A DNA stretch of 64,000 nucleotides from Actinomadura mexicana (GTDB lineage: Bacteria; Actinomycetota; Actinomycetes; Streptosporangiales; Streptosporangiaceae): positions 1 through 64,000 of the forward strand of contig NZ_FZNP01000011.1 of NCBI RefSeq assembly GCF_900188105.1. Reading direction: 5' to 3'. The notes under the pieces were generated by a model. It had not been told where the DNA came from and made no database searches. It saw nothing but the letters and a program-made list of their open reading frames with translations. Positions within the stretch are counted from its first letter, which is position 1. Every line of letters starts with the position of its first letter. A program made the position numbers and the translations under genes. Positions 48,926 to 57,824 of this stretch are shown piece by piece.

Positions 48926-51025
48926 TCATCGCAGGTCGGAGAGGAGCTGGGCGGCCTGCTGCGGTTCCGGCGCGCCCGTCAGCGACACGCAGCCCTTGCC
49001 TCCGGAGGGGCCGAACGCGTCCACGATCTCCTTGACGGGGGAGGCGCCGCAGCCCGTCGGGCCCGTCAGCACCACGGTCACCCGCACGTCCCGGTGCCGG
49101 TCACGGAATCTCGCGGCCGCCTCGCCGGAGGACGGTCCGGGGCCGTTGGTCCCGGGGGACTGCCCGTCGGTGACGACGATGAGGTTCGACCCCGGGTCCA
49201 CGTCGGCTTTGCCGATCATGTCGGCGAGCGCGACGTCGCCGCCGGCGGTCGCGACCGCCTGGAGATGGCTCGTGATGCGGTTCTTCTGGTCGGGGCTCGT
49301 CCCGGCGTGCCGCACGTTCTCCAGGGTGTACGGGCTGTCGGGCGGCTTCTTCTCCGACGCCACCTGCAGTCCCGCGCTGTCGCGGCTCTGCAGCTGGGCC
49401 ACCAGGCTCTGCAGGAAGGAGACGCTGCGCGTCAGACGGGTGTCGCGGCCCTGGGCCGGGCGGTCCATCGATCCCGACACGTCCAGCATGAGAGAGACCG
49501 AGGCCGGGGGACGGGCCGCGGCGACGCGCTGGAGTCTTTCGGCCACGTACTTCCCGCCGCGGTCATCGCCCGTCGGCTCCAGCGGCTTCGGATCCATCCG
49601 GTTCGGGATGATGTTCGGGCCGAGCAGGGTCCACAGGGCCGTCAGGTCCTGGCGGGCCGAGTCGCCCTCGTGCGCGGACGGCATGGCGCCCCTGTCGTCC
49701 CGCAGGCCCTGCCGGGTGAGCGGATGGCGGGTCAGCCACCGGCGGAACGCGGTGACCGCCTCGTCGCGCTCCCGCGTGTCCTGGCCGCGCCACGTCACCT
49801 GGATGAACGGGTAGTCGAGCGTCGGCAGGTCCTCCGCGTAGTAGGGGTACAGCGTCCACTCGCCCCCGGCGCCCGGCGCGTCCGCGGCGCCGCACTGCTT
49901 CTTGAGCCGCCCCGCGTCGTAGTCGCTGACGACCTGCTCGGGAACGGCGAAGGCGACGCGGTCCGGCGGGTGGGCGCCCTGGCGGGCCTTGCACAGCAGC
50001 GTGACCGCGTCCGGCGCCACCAGGTCGGTGGGCTCGGCGAACCCCTCGTCCTGCTGGTCGCTGCCCGGAAGCGCGTCGTAGAGGACGGGCGTCACCGCCA
50101 GCGCGGCGGCCGACGTCTCCGGGACGGGACGGGCGATCTCGCGCAGTTCCACCCCCGCCCGGGCGAAGCGCTGAAGCAGGTCGGTCGTGCGGCGCTGCGG
50201 CGGTTTGATCGCCGTGTCCTCCACCTGGGCGTGGTCGCCGCCGAACAGGGCGAGCACCATCGGCGACGACCCCAGCGAGCCGCGCGTGGTGAACACCGGA
50301 TCGGCCCTGGCGGACGGGCCCGGGCTCGGGGGACCGGCGCCCCGCGCCCTGCGGACCTGGTCCGGGCCCTTCTCCACGTAGTCGAACTCGGCCGTCGACG
50401 ACGGGATCCAGACGTCGGGCTGCGGACCGTAGAGCCGTTCGTCCTGCGTCGCCGGCGCCGCCTCGCCGCCGGGAGGCTCACTGCGCCGCCACAACCGCCC
50501 GAACGCCTCGGAGAGCTGCACGAACTCCGGCTCCGGCGCGACGGTGACGCTGTACTCCCGGCAGCCCCGCTCCTCGCTGCCCTCCTCGAAGCCCTTGGCT
50601 GCGTCGCGCAGCGAGGTGAGCGTCTCCGGAGAGGTGACGACGCGCAGCTCCAGCGGCTGCCCGCACGGCCGCGCGCGCTCCGCCAGCGAGACGGCGCCCG
50701 TCCACGCGAGCAGGACCGCCGCCATGACCGCCGCGCCGGCGCACGCCCACGCGACCGCCTCGGCGTTCCAGGGCAGGCTCCTGGAGAGCCGCTTCAGCGC
50801 GGTGCCCGCCCGCTCGGAGCGGAACAGCGCCACCGACACCGCCACGATCACCAGGGCGATGACGGTCAGCGGAAGGACGGTCTGCAGCCAGGCGACCGCG
50901 TCGACGAGCTTCAGCACCTGGTTGGCGATCAGCCCGGAGACCACACCGACGATCAGGCCGGGAACCGCCGCGCGCACGAGCCGGTCGAGCGGCGCGTCAG
51001 AGTTCCCGTTGCCCGACTCACTCAT
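48926..51025 (-). CDS. Membrane protein with solute-binding-like and VWA domains
   Basis: A 699-residue protein. Three membrane helices (about residues 18-40, 46-68, 90-112) are followed by an external region that begins like a solute-binding protein (LELRVVTSPETLTSLRDAAK, then PQPDVWIPSSTAEFDYV and SPMVLALFGG). The C-terminal von Willebrand A domain has a complete MIDAS start, DVSGS at 515-519, and later NLIVVTDGQSP. It therefore combines ligand recognition and metal-dependent protein adhesion in one chain. It is coupled to the solute-binding protein gene downstream. A -10-rich region upstream (51040-51110) is the likely promoter. Function not established. Confidence 0.75.
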   Translation of the reverse strand: MSESGNGNSDAPLDRLVRAAVPGLIVGVVSGLIANQVLKLVDAVAWLQTVLPLTVIALVIVAVSVALFRSERAGTALKRLSRSLPWNAEAVAWACAGAAVMAAVLLAWTGAVSLAERARPCGQPLELRVVTSPETLTSLRDAAKGFEEGSEERGCREYSVTVAPEPEFVQLSEAFGRLWRRSEPPGGEAAPATQDERLYGPQPDVWIPSSTAEFDYVEKGPDQVRRARGAGPPSPGPSARADPVFTTRGSLGSSPMVLALFGGDHAQVEDTAIKPPQRRTTDLLQRFARAGVELREIARPVPETSAAALAVTPVLYDALPGSDQQDEGFAEPTDLVAPDAVTLLCKARQGAHPPDRVAFAVPEQVVSDYDAGRLKKQCGAADAPGAGGEWTLYPYYAEDLPTLDYPFIQVTWRGQDTRERDEAVTAFRRWLTRHPLTRQGLRDDRGAMPSAHEGDSARQDLTALWTLLGPNIIPNRMDPKPLEPTGDDRGGKYVAERLQRVAAARPPASVSLMLDVSGSMDRPAQGRDTRLTRSVSFLQSLVAQLQSRDSAGLQVASEKKPPDSPYTLENVRHAGTSPDQKNRITSHLQAVATAGGDVALADMIGKADVDPGSNLIVVTDGQSPGTNGPGPSSGEAAARFRDRHRDVRVTVVLTGPTGCGASPVKEIVDAFGPSGGKGCVSLTGAPEPQQAAQLLSDLR

Positions 51026-51150
51026 TCCGGCTCCGTCGCCGCGGAAAGCACGATGTATCGTCCTTCGATCTGACGCCCAATGGTAAATGCCTGGACGAGC
51101 AAGGTCATGGAAAAAGTCTGTCCTGCATCGGACGATCTTCCCCGCCGCGG

Positions 51151-51696
<546 letters not shown>

Positions 51697-51773
51697 CGCC
51701 GCCGTGAGGGCCGGCGCGCAACTCGTCGCCGCGAACGTCGAACGCCTCCGGACACCGATGCGTACAACGGCAC

Positions 51774-53105
51774 ATGGAAGACCAGAAGGTCGCCCCGTTC
51801 GACAACGTCGCCCCGACCCCCGCCGCCCCGACGCAGACCGACCTTCCTGTCATCCCCGACCCCGCCGCCTATGCCGAGGGGGACGACCCGGCGCGTCCGC
51901 GCGGGTCCTCCGGTGCGCTGCCGGACCTCCCGCCGGGCGGCGCGGGGGAGACGCCGGCCCCCGAAGACGACCGCGCCGGGATCGCACGCCTCGGTGACCC
52001 GGTCGCGGTCTGGCCGTGCGCCGGCTGCGGACGGCCCGTGCCGCAGCCGGTGCGCGGCGCCCGCACCGTCCGCTACTGCCAGGACGGCGACGGCGCATGC
52101 GAGCGGGCCGCGCGCGAGAGCAGGGAACGCGGGCTGGAGTCGCCCGGCCTCACCGGCCAGGTCGCCTGGACGTGGGAGATGGTCGACCGGCTGGAGGGCC
52201 TCGCCGACCGGCTCGCCGGGTCGCTGATCTCCGAGCTGAGCGTGGCGGGCGTCGAGCGGCGGATCGCCGAGGCCCGCGCCGAGGCCGCCGGGCTGGTCGC
52301 GATCGCCCAGCGGGAGCGCGACGCGTCCCAGCGGCAGGCCGAGGTGGCGTGGCGCGAGACGGCCACCGCGCGCGCCCGCGCCGAGGCGGCCGAGCAGGAG
52401 GCGGCGTCCGCCCGCGCCGAGGCCGAGCGGCTCGCGGCCGAACGGGACGCCGCGCGGCGGGAGCGCCAGGAGGCCAGGGACGACGCCGACGGCGCGGGCG
52501 CCGCCCGCCTCGCCGCCGAGCGCGAGCGCGACCGCATGGCCTCCCGGGAGGGCGAGCTGCTCGCCTCCCTGGAGAGCGCCCGCGCCGAACTCGTCACCCT
52601 GCACGGGCGGCTGTCGGAGGCCGACACCCTCGTCGAGGGGCAGCGCGTCGAGGCCGCCGCCGCCACCCGCGCCGCCGAGGACCTGCGCTCGGCCGTCCGC
52701 GACGCCGAGGCCAAGCGGGGGCAGGCCGTGGCCGACCGCGACCAGATCCAGGCGCGGGCACGCGAGCTGGAGCGGCACAGCTGGCAGCTCGCCCGCGCCG
52801 TCGAGGAGCTGCGCGCCGCGGTGCGGGCGCTGACCGCCGAGCGGGACGCCGCCCGCGCCGAGGCCGAGCGCGCGCGCCGCCGCGTCGACGCGCTCACCGC
52901 GCTGTCGGAGGGGCGCGCGGACCCCGGCCCGCCCGGGCCGCGCCCCGCCGTCGACCGGGAGCCGCCGACCGGGCTGCACTCCCTGCCGCCGATGAACGGA
53001 TCCCTGCTGGACGGCGGCGACCCGCTCGCCACCGACCCCCTGCGCCGCAACGGTCACCACGGACACGGTGGACACAACGGGCATCGCCTTCCCCACGCCG
53101 GCTGA
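51774..53105 (+). CDS. Zinc-finger/coiled-coil protein of unknown function
   Basis: A 443-residue protein in four parts: a Pro/Ala-rich N-terminus (1-78), a cysteine cluster C82-x2-C85...C102...C109 that could bind zinc, a very long Ala/Glu/Arg coiled coil (about 150-385, with heptads such as RAEAAEQEAASARAEAERLA), and a tail rich in His/Gly (HHGHGGHNGHRLPHAG) that may bind metal. Similar coiled-coil proteins with a degraded finger are present in many actinomycetes; roles in chromosome organisation or polar growth have been suggested for long coiled coils generally. No function is assigned. A strong terminator follows. Confidence 0.7.
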   Translation: MEDQKVAPFDNVAPTPAAPTQTDLPVIPDPAAYAEGDDPARPRGSSGALPDLPPGGAGETPAPEDDRAGIARLGDPVAVWPCAGCGRPVPQPVRGARTVRYCQDGDGACERAARESRERGLESPGLTGQVAWTWEMVDRLEGLADRLAGSLISELSVAGVERRIAEARAEAAGLVAIAQRERDASQRQAEVAWRETATARARAEAAEQEAASARAEAERLAAERDAARRERQEARDDADGAGAARLAAERERDRMASREGELLASLESARAELVTLHGRLSEADTLVEGQRVEAAAATRAAEDLRSAVRDAEAKRGQAVADRDQIQARARELERHSWQLARAVEELRAAVRALTAERDAARAEAERARRRVDALTALSEGRADPGPPGPRPAVDREPPTGLHSLPPMNGSLLDGGDPLATDPLRRNGHHGHGGHNGHRLPHAG

Positions 53106-53173
53106 CCGTCATGCCGGTCGCGCGACGCACAGGTAGGAGGTGAGGCCCGACCCCACACTGCACTGGCCCTGAG

Positions 53174-53213
53174 ACCGGCCGCCGTACCGCACCGGGGTGG
53201 TACGGCGGCCGGT
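53174..53213. terminator. Bidirectional terminator between coiled-coil gene and cbiZ
   Basis: Perfect 15-bp inverted repeat ACCGGCCGCCGTACC (53174-53188) and GGTACGGCGGCCGGT (53199-53213) with a 10-nt loop, one base before the cbiZ stop codon on the other strand. Confidence 0.85.
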
Positions 53214-53214
53214 G

Positions 53215-53901
53215 CTAGCCGCGCGCCTCCAGCCGGGCGGCGTAGTCCAGGGCCCCGGCGCGGACGGCGGCGTGCACGGTCCGTGCGATCCGCGCGCCCC
53301 ACGCGGAGCGGGGCCCGGCGAACACCTCCGGCGTTCCGCCGGTCGCGGCCGCGACGCAGACCGCGTCGGACGCCGTGCCCGTGCACGGGAAGCCCGCTTC
53401 GAGCAGCGCCTGCGTCTTGGCCTCGGTCGCGGTGACGACCGCGTTCACCAGCGCCGCGTCGCTCAACTCGACGGGGACGGCGACCACGATGTTGATCGTC
53501 CCTGGCTTCCAGGCCGGCGTTGCGTCCTCGTCCAGCGGGGCCAGTTCGGGATCGGGCGCACCGGCGGGGGAGGCCGCCCAGGTCGGGACGCGCAGCCCGA
53601 CCGTCGCCGACACGCTCACGCCCTCGCCGTCCCGCCGCACCGTGCGCGCCACCGAGGCCGCCGTGAGCATCCCGACGCCGGGGCCCTCCAGCCCGCCCGC
53701 CGCCGCGAGTTCGGCGAGGTGCGCGACCGGGTCGGTGCGCGCGTAGGCGCCGGGCACCTGGGCGTTCAGCACCCAGCCGGCCGGGCCGATGCCGCCGCCC
53801 AGCATCGCCGAGGAGATCATCCGATGGCCGGGGCCGGCCCGCCAGAGCGTCGAGGCGAGCCGCCTTCCGTCCTCGACCCGCCACACCGTTTCGAGCTTCA
53901 C
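53215..53901 (-). CDS. cbiZ: Adenosylcobinamide amidohydrolase CbiZ
   Basis: A 228-residue enzyme that removes the lower-ligand arm from (pseudo)cobamides or adenosylcobinamide to give adenosylcobyric acid, so that imported corrinoids can be remodelled. The family pattern is clear: GPAGWVLNAQVPGAYARTDP, GVGMLTAASVART, KPGTINIVVAVPVELSDAAL VNAVVTATEAKTQAL, GTASDAVCVA and FAGPRSAWGARIARTVHAAV. It is the last gene of the riboswitch-controlled corrinoid operon, joined by ATGA to the ATPase gene. Confidence 0.9.
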   Translation of the reverse strand: MKLETVWRVEDGRRLASTLWRAGPGHRMISSAMLGGGIGPAGWVLNAQVPGAYARTDPVAHLAELAAAGGLEGPGVGMLTAASVARTVRRDGEGVSVSATVGLRVPTWAASPAGAPDPELAPLDEDATPAWKPGTINIVVAVPVELSDAALVNAVVTATEAKTQALLEAGFPCTGTASDAVCVAAATGGTPEVFAGPRSAWGARIARTVHAAVRAGALDYAARLEARG

Positions 53902-54668
53902 GGGCGCTCCAGTGACAGGATCGGCCGGCCGTCCGAACCGGGGGTGACGCTCACACGGGCGTCGAAGTGCTCCTCGACCGCGTCGCGGGTGAGGACCAGG
54001 CCGGGCGGGCCCGACGCGGCCACCCGTCCCCCCGAGATGAGGACGAGCCCGTCGGCGTACTGCCCGGCGAGCGTCAGGTCGTGGATAGTGGTCACCACGG
54101 TCAGCCCGTCCGACAGCCGCAGCCGGTCGACCAGCTCCATCACCTGCTGCTGGTGGCCGATGTCGAGCGCGGTCGTCGGCTCGTCCAGCAGCAGCACCGG
54201 GGTCTGCTGCGCGAGGGCGCGGGCCAGCACCACGCGCTGCCGCTCACCGCCGGACAGGTGGTCCAGGGGGCGGGACGCGAAGGGGGTGAGGCCCAGCCGG
54301 TCGAGGACCTCTCCGGCGATGGCCCGGTCGCGGGCGCTCTCCCGGCCCAGATGCGGGACATAAGGGGAGCGCCCCAGCAGGGTGTAGTCGTAGACCGTCA
54401 TGCCCACCGGAAGGCTCGGGCTCTGCGGGGCGTAGGCGACGAGCCGGGCGCGCTGCCTCGGCTTGATCGACTGCAGATCCGCGCCCGCGAGGGTGATCTC
54501 GCCACGGGACGGCACCAGGCCGAGGACCGCGCGCAGCAGCGTCGACTTCCCCGCGCCGTTCGGCCCGATGACCGCCGTCCACGACCCGGCCGGGACCTCC
54601 AGCGACACTCCCTTCAGCACCGGGCGCCCGCCGAGCGCGACGTCCAGGCCCCGCACCGAGACGGTCAC
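53898..54668 (-). CDS. btuD: Corrinoid ABC transporter ATPase (BtuD-like)
   Basis: A 256-residue ABC ATPase of the FepC/BtuD type: Walker A AVIGPNGAGKSTLLRAVLG, signature HLSGGERQRVVLARALAQQ, Walker B VLLLDEPTTALDIGHQQQVM, switch His in TIHDLTLAG. GTG 54668 overlaps the permease stop. Substrate assignment to corrinoids follows from the riboswitch and cbiZ; by sequence alone it could be a siderophore transporter. Confidence 0.87.
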   Translation of the reverse strand: MTVSVRGLDVALGGRPVLKGVSLEVPAGSWTAVIGPNGAGKSTLLRAVLGLVPSRGEITLAGADLQSIKPRQRARLVAYAPQSPSLPVGMTVYDYTLLGRSPYVPHLGRESARDRAIAGEVLDRLGLTPFASRPLDHLSGGERQRVVLARALAQQTPVLLLDEPTTALDIGHQQQVMELVDRLRLSDGLTVVTTIHDLTLAGQYADGLVLISGGRVAASGPPGLVLTRDAVEEHFDARVSVTPGSDGRPILSLERP

Positions 54669-55981
54669 ATCTCCACCTGCCGGCGGGACGCGCGCAGCAC
54701 CGCGACGAAGAACGGCCCGCCGACGAACGCCGTCACCACGCCCAGCGGGAGCTCCCCGGGCCTGATCAGCGTCCGCGCCACGAGGTCGGCCACCTCCAGG
54801 AACGCCGCGCCGCCCAGCAGCGACAGCGGCAGCACGATCCGGTACGACCCGCCCGCCAGCCGCCGCACCACGTGCGGGACGACGATGCCGACGAACGCGA
54901 TCAGCCCGCTCACCGCGACCGCCGACGCCGTCGCCAGCGACGCCGCCACCAGCACCGTCAGCCGGACCCGCGTCGCCGACAGGCCGAGCGAGGCCGCCTC
55001 CTCGTCGCCGACGCTCAGCACGTCGAGGAGCCGGCCGTGGGCGAGCAGCACCACGGTGGAGACCAGCGCGTAGGGGAAGACGAGCGCCAGCTGGCGCCAG
55101 TCGGCCGACCCGACCCCGCCGAGGATCCACGAGTAGATCCGCTGCAGCTCCTCCGACTTCATCTGCTGGATCAGCGTCTGCACCGCGGCGAGGAAGGACG
55201 ACACCGCGACGCCGGCCAGCACCAGCGTCGCCGTCCCGTTCCCGCTTCCCGCCGCGACGCTGCCCAGCAGGTAGGCCAGGGCCACCCCGCCGATCGCGCC
55301 GACGAAGGCCGCGAGCGGCACGGTGTACCCGGGGTCGCCCGGCACCAGTGCGATGACCAGCGTCGCCCCGACCCCCGCCCCCGCCGCCGCGCCCAGCAGG
55401 TACGGGTCGGCGAGCGGGTTGCGGAACACTCCCTGATACCCGGCGCCCGCGACGGCGAGCATTCCGCCGACCAGGGCCGCCATCAGGGCCCTCGGCAGCC
55501 GCAGCTGGAACAGCACGTTCTCGTCGATGACGCCGAACCCGCTGTCGGCGTGCACGAACGGGATCCTGTCGGCCAGCGCCTTCATGACCCCGCCGACGGG
55601 CAGCCCGGCCGACCCCACCAGCACCCCCGCCAACAGCGTCGCGAGCAGCATCCCGACCGCCACCGCCAGCGGCAGTGGCCGCAGCCTGGCCTGGCCCTGC
55701 CGGCCGGGCGGTGAGCCGTCAAGGCCCAAGGAACCGGCGCCGTCGGAGCGCGTCCTCGCCTCTCCGCGGCCGCCGGAGACCTCGGCTGCGTGCTCCTGCC
55801 CGGAGACGTCCTCGGAAGCAGCGCGGGCAGCCTGAGGAATCACGCCCCCATCGGGACGCACGGAGGCGCCCGGCTCCCGTCCCGAGACGTCCTCGGGACG
55901 TGTGCGGACGTCCGGGGACGTCCCGGCCGCATCCCCAGCGTCGGCCGGGACGTCCCCGGTGTGCGGTCGGCGCCTGCTCAC
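54665..55981 (-). CDS. btuC: Corrinoid ABC transporter permease (BtuC/FecCD) with long N-terminal extension
   Basis: A 438-residue protein. The C-terminal 335 residues are a standard FecCD permease with about ten helices: LQLRLPRALMAALVGGMLAV AGAGYQGVFRNPLADPYLLG, and GLSATRVRLTVLVAASLATA followed by FVGIVVPHVVRRLAG. The first ~100 residues are an unusual hydrophilic Gly/Asp/Arg extension containing repeats of an EDVSGxE type (RPEDVSGREPG, SEDVSGQEHA), probably cytoplasmic. The start at 55981 lies 25 nt from the binding-protein stop; a later start near residue 95 would remove the extension. Confidence 0.85.
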   Translation of the reverse strand: MSRRRPHTGDVPADAGDAAGTSPDVRTRPEDVSGREPGASVRPDGGVIPQAARAASEDVSGQEHAAEVSGGRGEARTRSDGAGSLGLDGSPPGRQGQARLRPLPLAVAVGMLLATLLAGVLVGSAGLPVGGVMKALADRIPFVHADSGFGVIDENVLFQLRLPRALMAALVGGMLAVAGAGYQGVFRNPLADPYLLGAAAGAGVGATLVIALVPGDPGYTVPLAAFVGAIGGVALAYLLGSVAAGSGNGTATLVLAGVAVSSFLAAVQTLIQQMKSEELQRIYSWILGGVGSADWRQLALVFPYALVSTVVLLAHGRLLDVLSVGDEEAASLGLSATRVRLTVLVAASLATASAVAVSGLIAFVGIVVPHVVRRLAGGSYRIVLPLSLLGGAAFLEVADLVARTLIRPGELPLGVVTAFVGGPFFVAVLRASRRQVEM

Positions 55982-56006
55982 GGGCGGGCGTCCTCGGCGT
56001 CAGCGG

Positions 56007-56927
56007 TCACTGAACCTTCTGGACCGCGTCGCCGATCGCCTTGACGAACTCCGCCAGGCGCGGCCCCCAGCGGGAGGCGATGTCGTCGTCGAGCTCCACC
56101 ACGCCGCCGTGCCCGACCGCGTCCAGGTCCGACCAGCCGGGGCGCTTGGTGAGGGCGGCGGCGTTCTGCCCGCAGCACTTGGTGTCGGCCAGGAAGATCA
56201 GGTCGGGGTCCTGCTTGAGGAGGTACTCGCGGGACAGCTGCGGGTAGTCGCCGGACGCCTTGTTCGCCTTGTCGGCGATGTTCTGCAGGCCGAAGAGCCC
56301 GTACACCTGGCCCACGAAGGTCTTGGACGTCACCGAGTGGAGCTGGTTGTCCAGCTCGTGGTAGTACGTGAGGCCCTTGCCCTTGGACGACGCGGCGACC
56401 GTCTTCCGGATGTCCGCGCGCATGCCGTCGGTGACCTTCTTGGCCTCGGCCTGGTGCCCGGTGGCCTGCCCGAGGTCGCCGATCTCGTCGTAGGCCTGGT
56501 CCAGGTTCGTCGCCGCCGGCTCCAGCAGGACGGGGACCTTCACCTTCTCCAGCGACTTGACGATGCCGTCCAGGTCGTCGGACAGCACGACGAGGTCCGG
56601 CTTGTAGGCGATGATCGCCTCGGCGTTCGGCTTGAAGCCCGACAGCTTCGTCCGCGGGGCGCCGGCCGGGTGGTTGGAGTAGTCGTCCACCGCGACCACC
56701 TGCGGCCCGGCGCCGATGGCGAAGAGCGTCTCGGTGTGCGTGGGGGACAGGGAGACGATGCGCTTCGGCTTGGCGGGGACGGACACGGCCCCGTTGGCGG
56801 CCTGGACGGTGACGGTCTTCCCGTCCGGCGTGCCGCCGGTCTTGCCGTCGTCGCCGCCGCCGCATGCGGCGGCCAACGTGACGATGCCGATCGCCATCAC
56901 CGCGCCCAAGGTGCGTACGGGTCTCAC
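56007..56927 (-). CDS. btuF: Corrinoid-binding lipoprotein (BtuF-like)
   Basis: A 306-residue class-III periplasmic-binding protein. VRPVRTLGAVMAIGIVTLAA ACGGG is a lipoprotein signal with the lipobox ending in Cys. The mature protein has PKRIVSLSPTHTETLFAIGA, VVAVDDYSNHPAGAP and PDLVVLSDDLDGIVKSLEKV, all typical for BtuF/FepB-type proteins. GTG 56927 has AGGAGG upstream; the open frame extends back through the riboswitch, which argues against earlier starts. It delivers cobalamin or cobinamide to BtuCD. Confidence 0.88.
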   Translation of the reverse strand: MRPVRTLGAVMAIGIVTLAAACGGGDDGKTGGTPDGKTVTVQAANGAVSVPAKPKRIVSLSPTHTETLFAIGAGPQVVAVDDYSNHPAGAPRTKLSGFKPNAEAIIAYKPDLVVLSDDLDGIVKSLEKVKVPVLLEPAATNLDQAYDEIGDLGQATGHQAEAKKVTDGMRADIRKTVAASSKGKGLTYYHELDNQLHSVTSKTFVGQVYGLFGLQNIADKANKASGDYPQLSREYLLKQDPDLIFLADTKCCGQNAAALTKRPGWSDLDAVGHGGVVELDDDIASRWGPRLAEFVKAIGDAVQKVQ

Positions 56928-56994
56928 AGGAGCCTCCTGGCTGCAGGGAAGCCGCGGCCCGTCATGACGGATCGCCCTTCCACGAGGTCGACAA

Positions 56995-57125
56995 GCGTCG
57001 GCGCGCGAGGAGGCGACCTGGCTCGGCCACTTCGAGAGAGGCACCACAGTTGCGGGACAGCGCCGGATTTTCCACCGGACTTCGCTCCTGGCGCGCAGCA
57101 TCGCAACGGTATCAGCCACCGAATG
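56995..57125 (-). promoter_or_regulatory. Cobalamin riboswitch
   Basis: On the minus strand, in order: AGTCCGGTGGAAAATCCGGC followed by GCTGTCCCGCAACTGT (57082-57046) and GAGCCAGGTCGCC (57024-57012). These match the conserved core of actinobacterial AdoCbl riboswitches (AATCCGGxGCxGxCCCGCxACTGT, then the GAGCCAGG region of the B12 box). It lies about 85 nt upstream of the btuF GTG. Ligand binding should reduce expression of btuF-btuC-btuD-cbiZ. Confidence 0.85.
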
Positions 57126-57146
57126 CTGATCTGTCGGTTTGTGCGG

Positions 57147-57190
57147 AGTGAGTACTCACTTCGGTCTTGACGGAGTGAGTACTCACTCCG
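57147..57190. promoter_or_regulatory. Twin 14-bp palindromic operators of the TetR/VOC pair
   Basis: AGTGAGTACTCACT occurs twice, at 57147-57160 and 57174-57187. The second is part of the 20-bp perfect palindrome CGGAGTGAGTACTCACTCCG (57171-57190). Spacing is 27 bp. The sites lie between the cobalamin riboswitch and the tetR start and could affect both directions. Confidence 0.78.
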
Positions 57191-57203
57191 TATCGTGGCG
57201 GGC

Positions 57204-57824
57204 ATGGAGGAGAAGAGCCGCCGGCGCGCCCCGGGAATGAGCCCGGAGCAGCGCCGCGAAATGATCATCCGGACCGCGCTTCCGCTCGTCGCCGAGCACG
57301 GCATGGCCGTCACCACCGCGCAGATCGCCCGCGCCGCCGGCATCGGCGAGGCGACGATCTTCCGTGTGTTCGCCGACAAGGACGAGCTGCTGGACGCCTG
57401 CGTCGCCGAGGCGCTGCGGACCGACCACGTCCTCGCCGAGATCGGCGCGATCCCGCTCGACCAGCCGCTGCCCGCGCGGCTCGCCGAGGCCGCCGCCGCG
57501 ATCGACGCCTACCTCGCCCGCATGGGCCTGGTGATCGGGGCTCTGCACGCCACCGGCCGGCGCGAGCGCCGCGTGCCCGGCGACGGCGAGCCCGGCCCCG
57601 ACCGCGCCGCCGCGATGACCCGCACCCGCGAGGCGCTCGCCGAGCTGTTCGAACCCGAACGGGACCGGCTGCGCCTGCCCGTCGAGCAGATCGCGAGCCT
57701 GTTCATGGGCTTCGTGTTCAGCCGCGCCCGGCCCGCCGCCGGCCCCGACGCGCAGCCCCTCTCCGTCGAGGAGTACCTGGACGTCTTCCTGCACGGCGCT
57801 CTCAAGGAAGGAACCGCCGCATGA
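57204..57824 (+). CDS. TetR-family transcriptional regulator
   Basis: A 206-residue regulator: MIIRTALPLVAEHGMAVTTA, QIARAAGIGEATIFRVFADK DELLDACV is the N-terminal helix-turn-helix, followed by a ligand domain with a cysteine-poor helical core. ATG 57204 is chosen; GTG 57195 is only 5 nt from the operator. Twin palindromes immediately upstream point to autorepression. The stop overlaps the VOC gene start (ATGA), so the regulator and VOC protein form one unit. Confidence 0.87.
   Translation: MEEKSRRRAPGMSPEQRREMIIRTALPLVAEHGMAVTTAQIARAAGIGEATIFRVFADKDELLDACVAEALRTDHVLAEIGAIPLDQPLPARLAEAAAAIDAYLARMGLVIGALHATGRRERRVPGDGEPGPDRAAAMTRTREALAELFEPERDRLRLPVEQIASLFMGFVFSRARPAAGPDAQPLSVEEYLDVFLHGALKEGTAA

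Noticed and set aside
48890..51073. A 727-codon plus-strand frame opposite the VWA gene
   Set aside because: Composition is Arg/Gly/His-rich without motifs, and the VWA gene is well supported.
56007..57119. Long form of the corrinoid-binding protein starting at 57119
   Set aside because: The extra 64 residues translate the cobalamin riboswitch and place the signal peptide internally. GTG 56927 with its ribosome-binding site is correct.
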